Source: Gallionellaceae bacterium (lineage in GTDB: Bacteria > Pseudomonadota > Gammaproteobacteria > Burkholderiales > Gallionellaceae). From it: 5,264 bases of DNA. The notes under the pieces were generated by a model. The model worked only from the letters and a program-made list of their open reading frames with translations, was not told the origin of the DNA and did no database searches. Shown here one piece after another: positions 4,567-5,264 of the stretch. How positions within the stretch are numbered: the stretch's first letter is position 1; each line of letters opens with the position of its first letter. Location of the stretch: positions 1 to 5,264 of the forward strand of contig JAITMU010000017.1 in assembly GCA_031277195.1 (NCBI GenBank). The letters run 5' to 3'. The position numbers were made by a program, and so were the translations under genes.

Positions 4567-5264
4567 GGCGTTTCCTTGTATTGCAGGCGCAACGAAAAAC
4601 GCAACGGGCGTTTTTCTGCCGCATCCTCTGCGGGCGGCAGCGTGCGCGCGTCATACTGGTGTTGTGATAATCGCTGGCGGAAACCTTCGACCTGTTTCAA
4701 TGCCTGGTGATAACTTGCGGGTTCGGGCGTCAGGTTGATTTCCAGCGCGATGGATTGCGTCGCCGTTTCCCAGGACAGGCGTTCGAGTTGAATGGTGGGT
4801 TGTTCGAGCAGCGTTTCGCTGAGTGCGGACAACAAGGTTTGCGGCGTGGCGGCGGATGGCGCGGCGGTTTGCCACAAGGTTACCGCCTCTTTCATCTCGG
4901 CGGCAGGCGCGGGCAAGGTAATCGGCGCGGGCGGTGAGAGCCGCGCGTTGCGTTCGCGGGTTTGCTGACTGGCGTCATTCAATCGTCCAGCCTCGATGAG
5001 GTCGCTCGCGCCCGATGCCAGCGACAAGGCAAGCGCTGCAATACCCGCAACATAAAACGCGCGCGCATAACGGCGCAGACGAAAATTGCGCGTGTGTTCC
5101 GCATTCGCGTAATGAGCGCGCGGCGGTTTGGACGCCAGCAGATGCAACAACAACGGCGTGGCGTCGGAATCCGTGCTGCGGGTTTTCAGTCCGGCGCGAC
5201 GCGCGTGTTCGTCGAGGTCGAGAAAAACATAAGGCGTGTCGTCATGCGTTTCGATTTCGGCGCG
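4563..5264 (-). CDS. PilN-like (possibly PilM-PilN fusion) pilus platform protein, 5' end outside window
   Basis: The frame is open to the right edge of the window, giving 233 visible residues. Residues 1-60 (including TPYVFLDLDEHARR and LLLHLLASKPPRAHYA) are soluble. One transmembrane helix spans about 70-90 (FYVAGIAALALSLASGASDL). A helical segment, a Pro/Ala linker (111-121) and an alpha/beta domain follow (about 125-230: QTLLSALSETLLEQPTIQLERLSWE, IALEINLTPEPASYHQALKQVEGFRQRL, LRFSLRLQYKET). One membrane pass followed by a periplasmic ferredoxin-like domain is PilN-like. The long segment before the helix suggests a larger N-terminal part, perhaps a PilM-like cytoplasmic domain as in MshI-type proteins, but that is outside the window. 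A TTG at 5153 is not used as the start because the frame continues upstream with sensible protein sequence. The stop overlaps the start of the PilO-like gene. Confidence 0.78.
   Translation of the reverse strand, partial: RAEIETHDDTPYVFLDLDEHARRAGLKTRSTDSDATPLLLHLLASKPPRAHYANAEHTRNFRLRRYARAFYVAGIAALALSLASGASDLIEAGRLNDASQQTRERNARLSPPAPITLPAPAAEMKEAVTLWQTAAPSAATPQTLLSALSETLLEQPTIQLERLSWETATQSIALEINLTPEPASYHQALKQVEGFRQRLSQHQYDARTLPPAEDAAEKRPLRFSLRLQYKETP

Noticed and set aside
4563..5153. TTG 5153 as the start of the PilN-like gene
   Set aside because: The frame continues open to the window edge with plausible protein sequence, and no Shine-Dalgarno precedes the TTG.

Overview
The window looks like a piece of a moderately GC-rich proteobacterial chromosome, probably beta- or gammaproteobacterial. 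Three things suggest this: the cysteinyl-tRNA synthetase closely resembles the Escherichia coli type, palindromic repeats of the CCCTCACCCT...CTCTCCC kind are present, and there is a type IV pilus-like operon of a kind I associate with beta/gammaproteobacteria. The genus cannot be read from the sequence.

Left end, plus strand (1-531): the 3' end of cysS. A 77-bp palindromic repeat (91-167) lies in frame inside the coding sequence and adds a Pro/Ser/Gly/Glu-rich stretch to the enzyme. A second, simpler member of the same repeat family, a perfect 25-bp hairpin, follows the stop codon (544-595), where cysS converges with the minus-strand genes.

Middle, minus strand (636-1744), read from high to low coordinates: a DUF4160 protein, an overlapping DUF2442 protein and a small three-helix membrane protein form a compact cluster. 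A hairpin repeat and a 48-codon remnant of a second DUF2442 gene follow. That remnant and the 3' end of the intact gene form imperfect direct repeats of about 145 bp around the membrane-protein gene. DUF4160/DUF2442 pairs are typical accessory, toxin-antitoxin-like modules, but their function is not established from sequence.

Right end, minus strand (1792-5264): a tightly packed operon for a type IV pilus or pseudopilus-like machine. In transcription order it holds a PilM/PilN-like inner-membrane protein (5' end outside the window), a PilO-like protein, a small exported PilP/MshK-like protein, a large GspK/PilX-like pseudopilin and a GFTLLE-type pseudopilin. Every neighbouring pair shares a 4-base stop/start overlap (ATGA three times, GTGA once), which implies translational coupling. 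The first three products would form the inner-membrane assembly platform, and the last two would be minor (pseudo)pilins that prime or tip the filament. The layout recalls the mshI-mshJ-mshK part of the MSHA pilus locus, but the proteins are too divergent to name with confidence.

No tRNA, rRNA, CRISPR array or insertion sequence was seen. The strongest unusual signals are the repeat domesticated inside cysS, the duplicated DUF2442 tail with mostly synonymous differences, and a terminator-like hairpin with a U6 tract inside the large pseudopilin gene.
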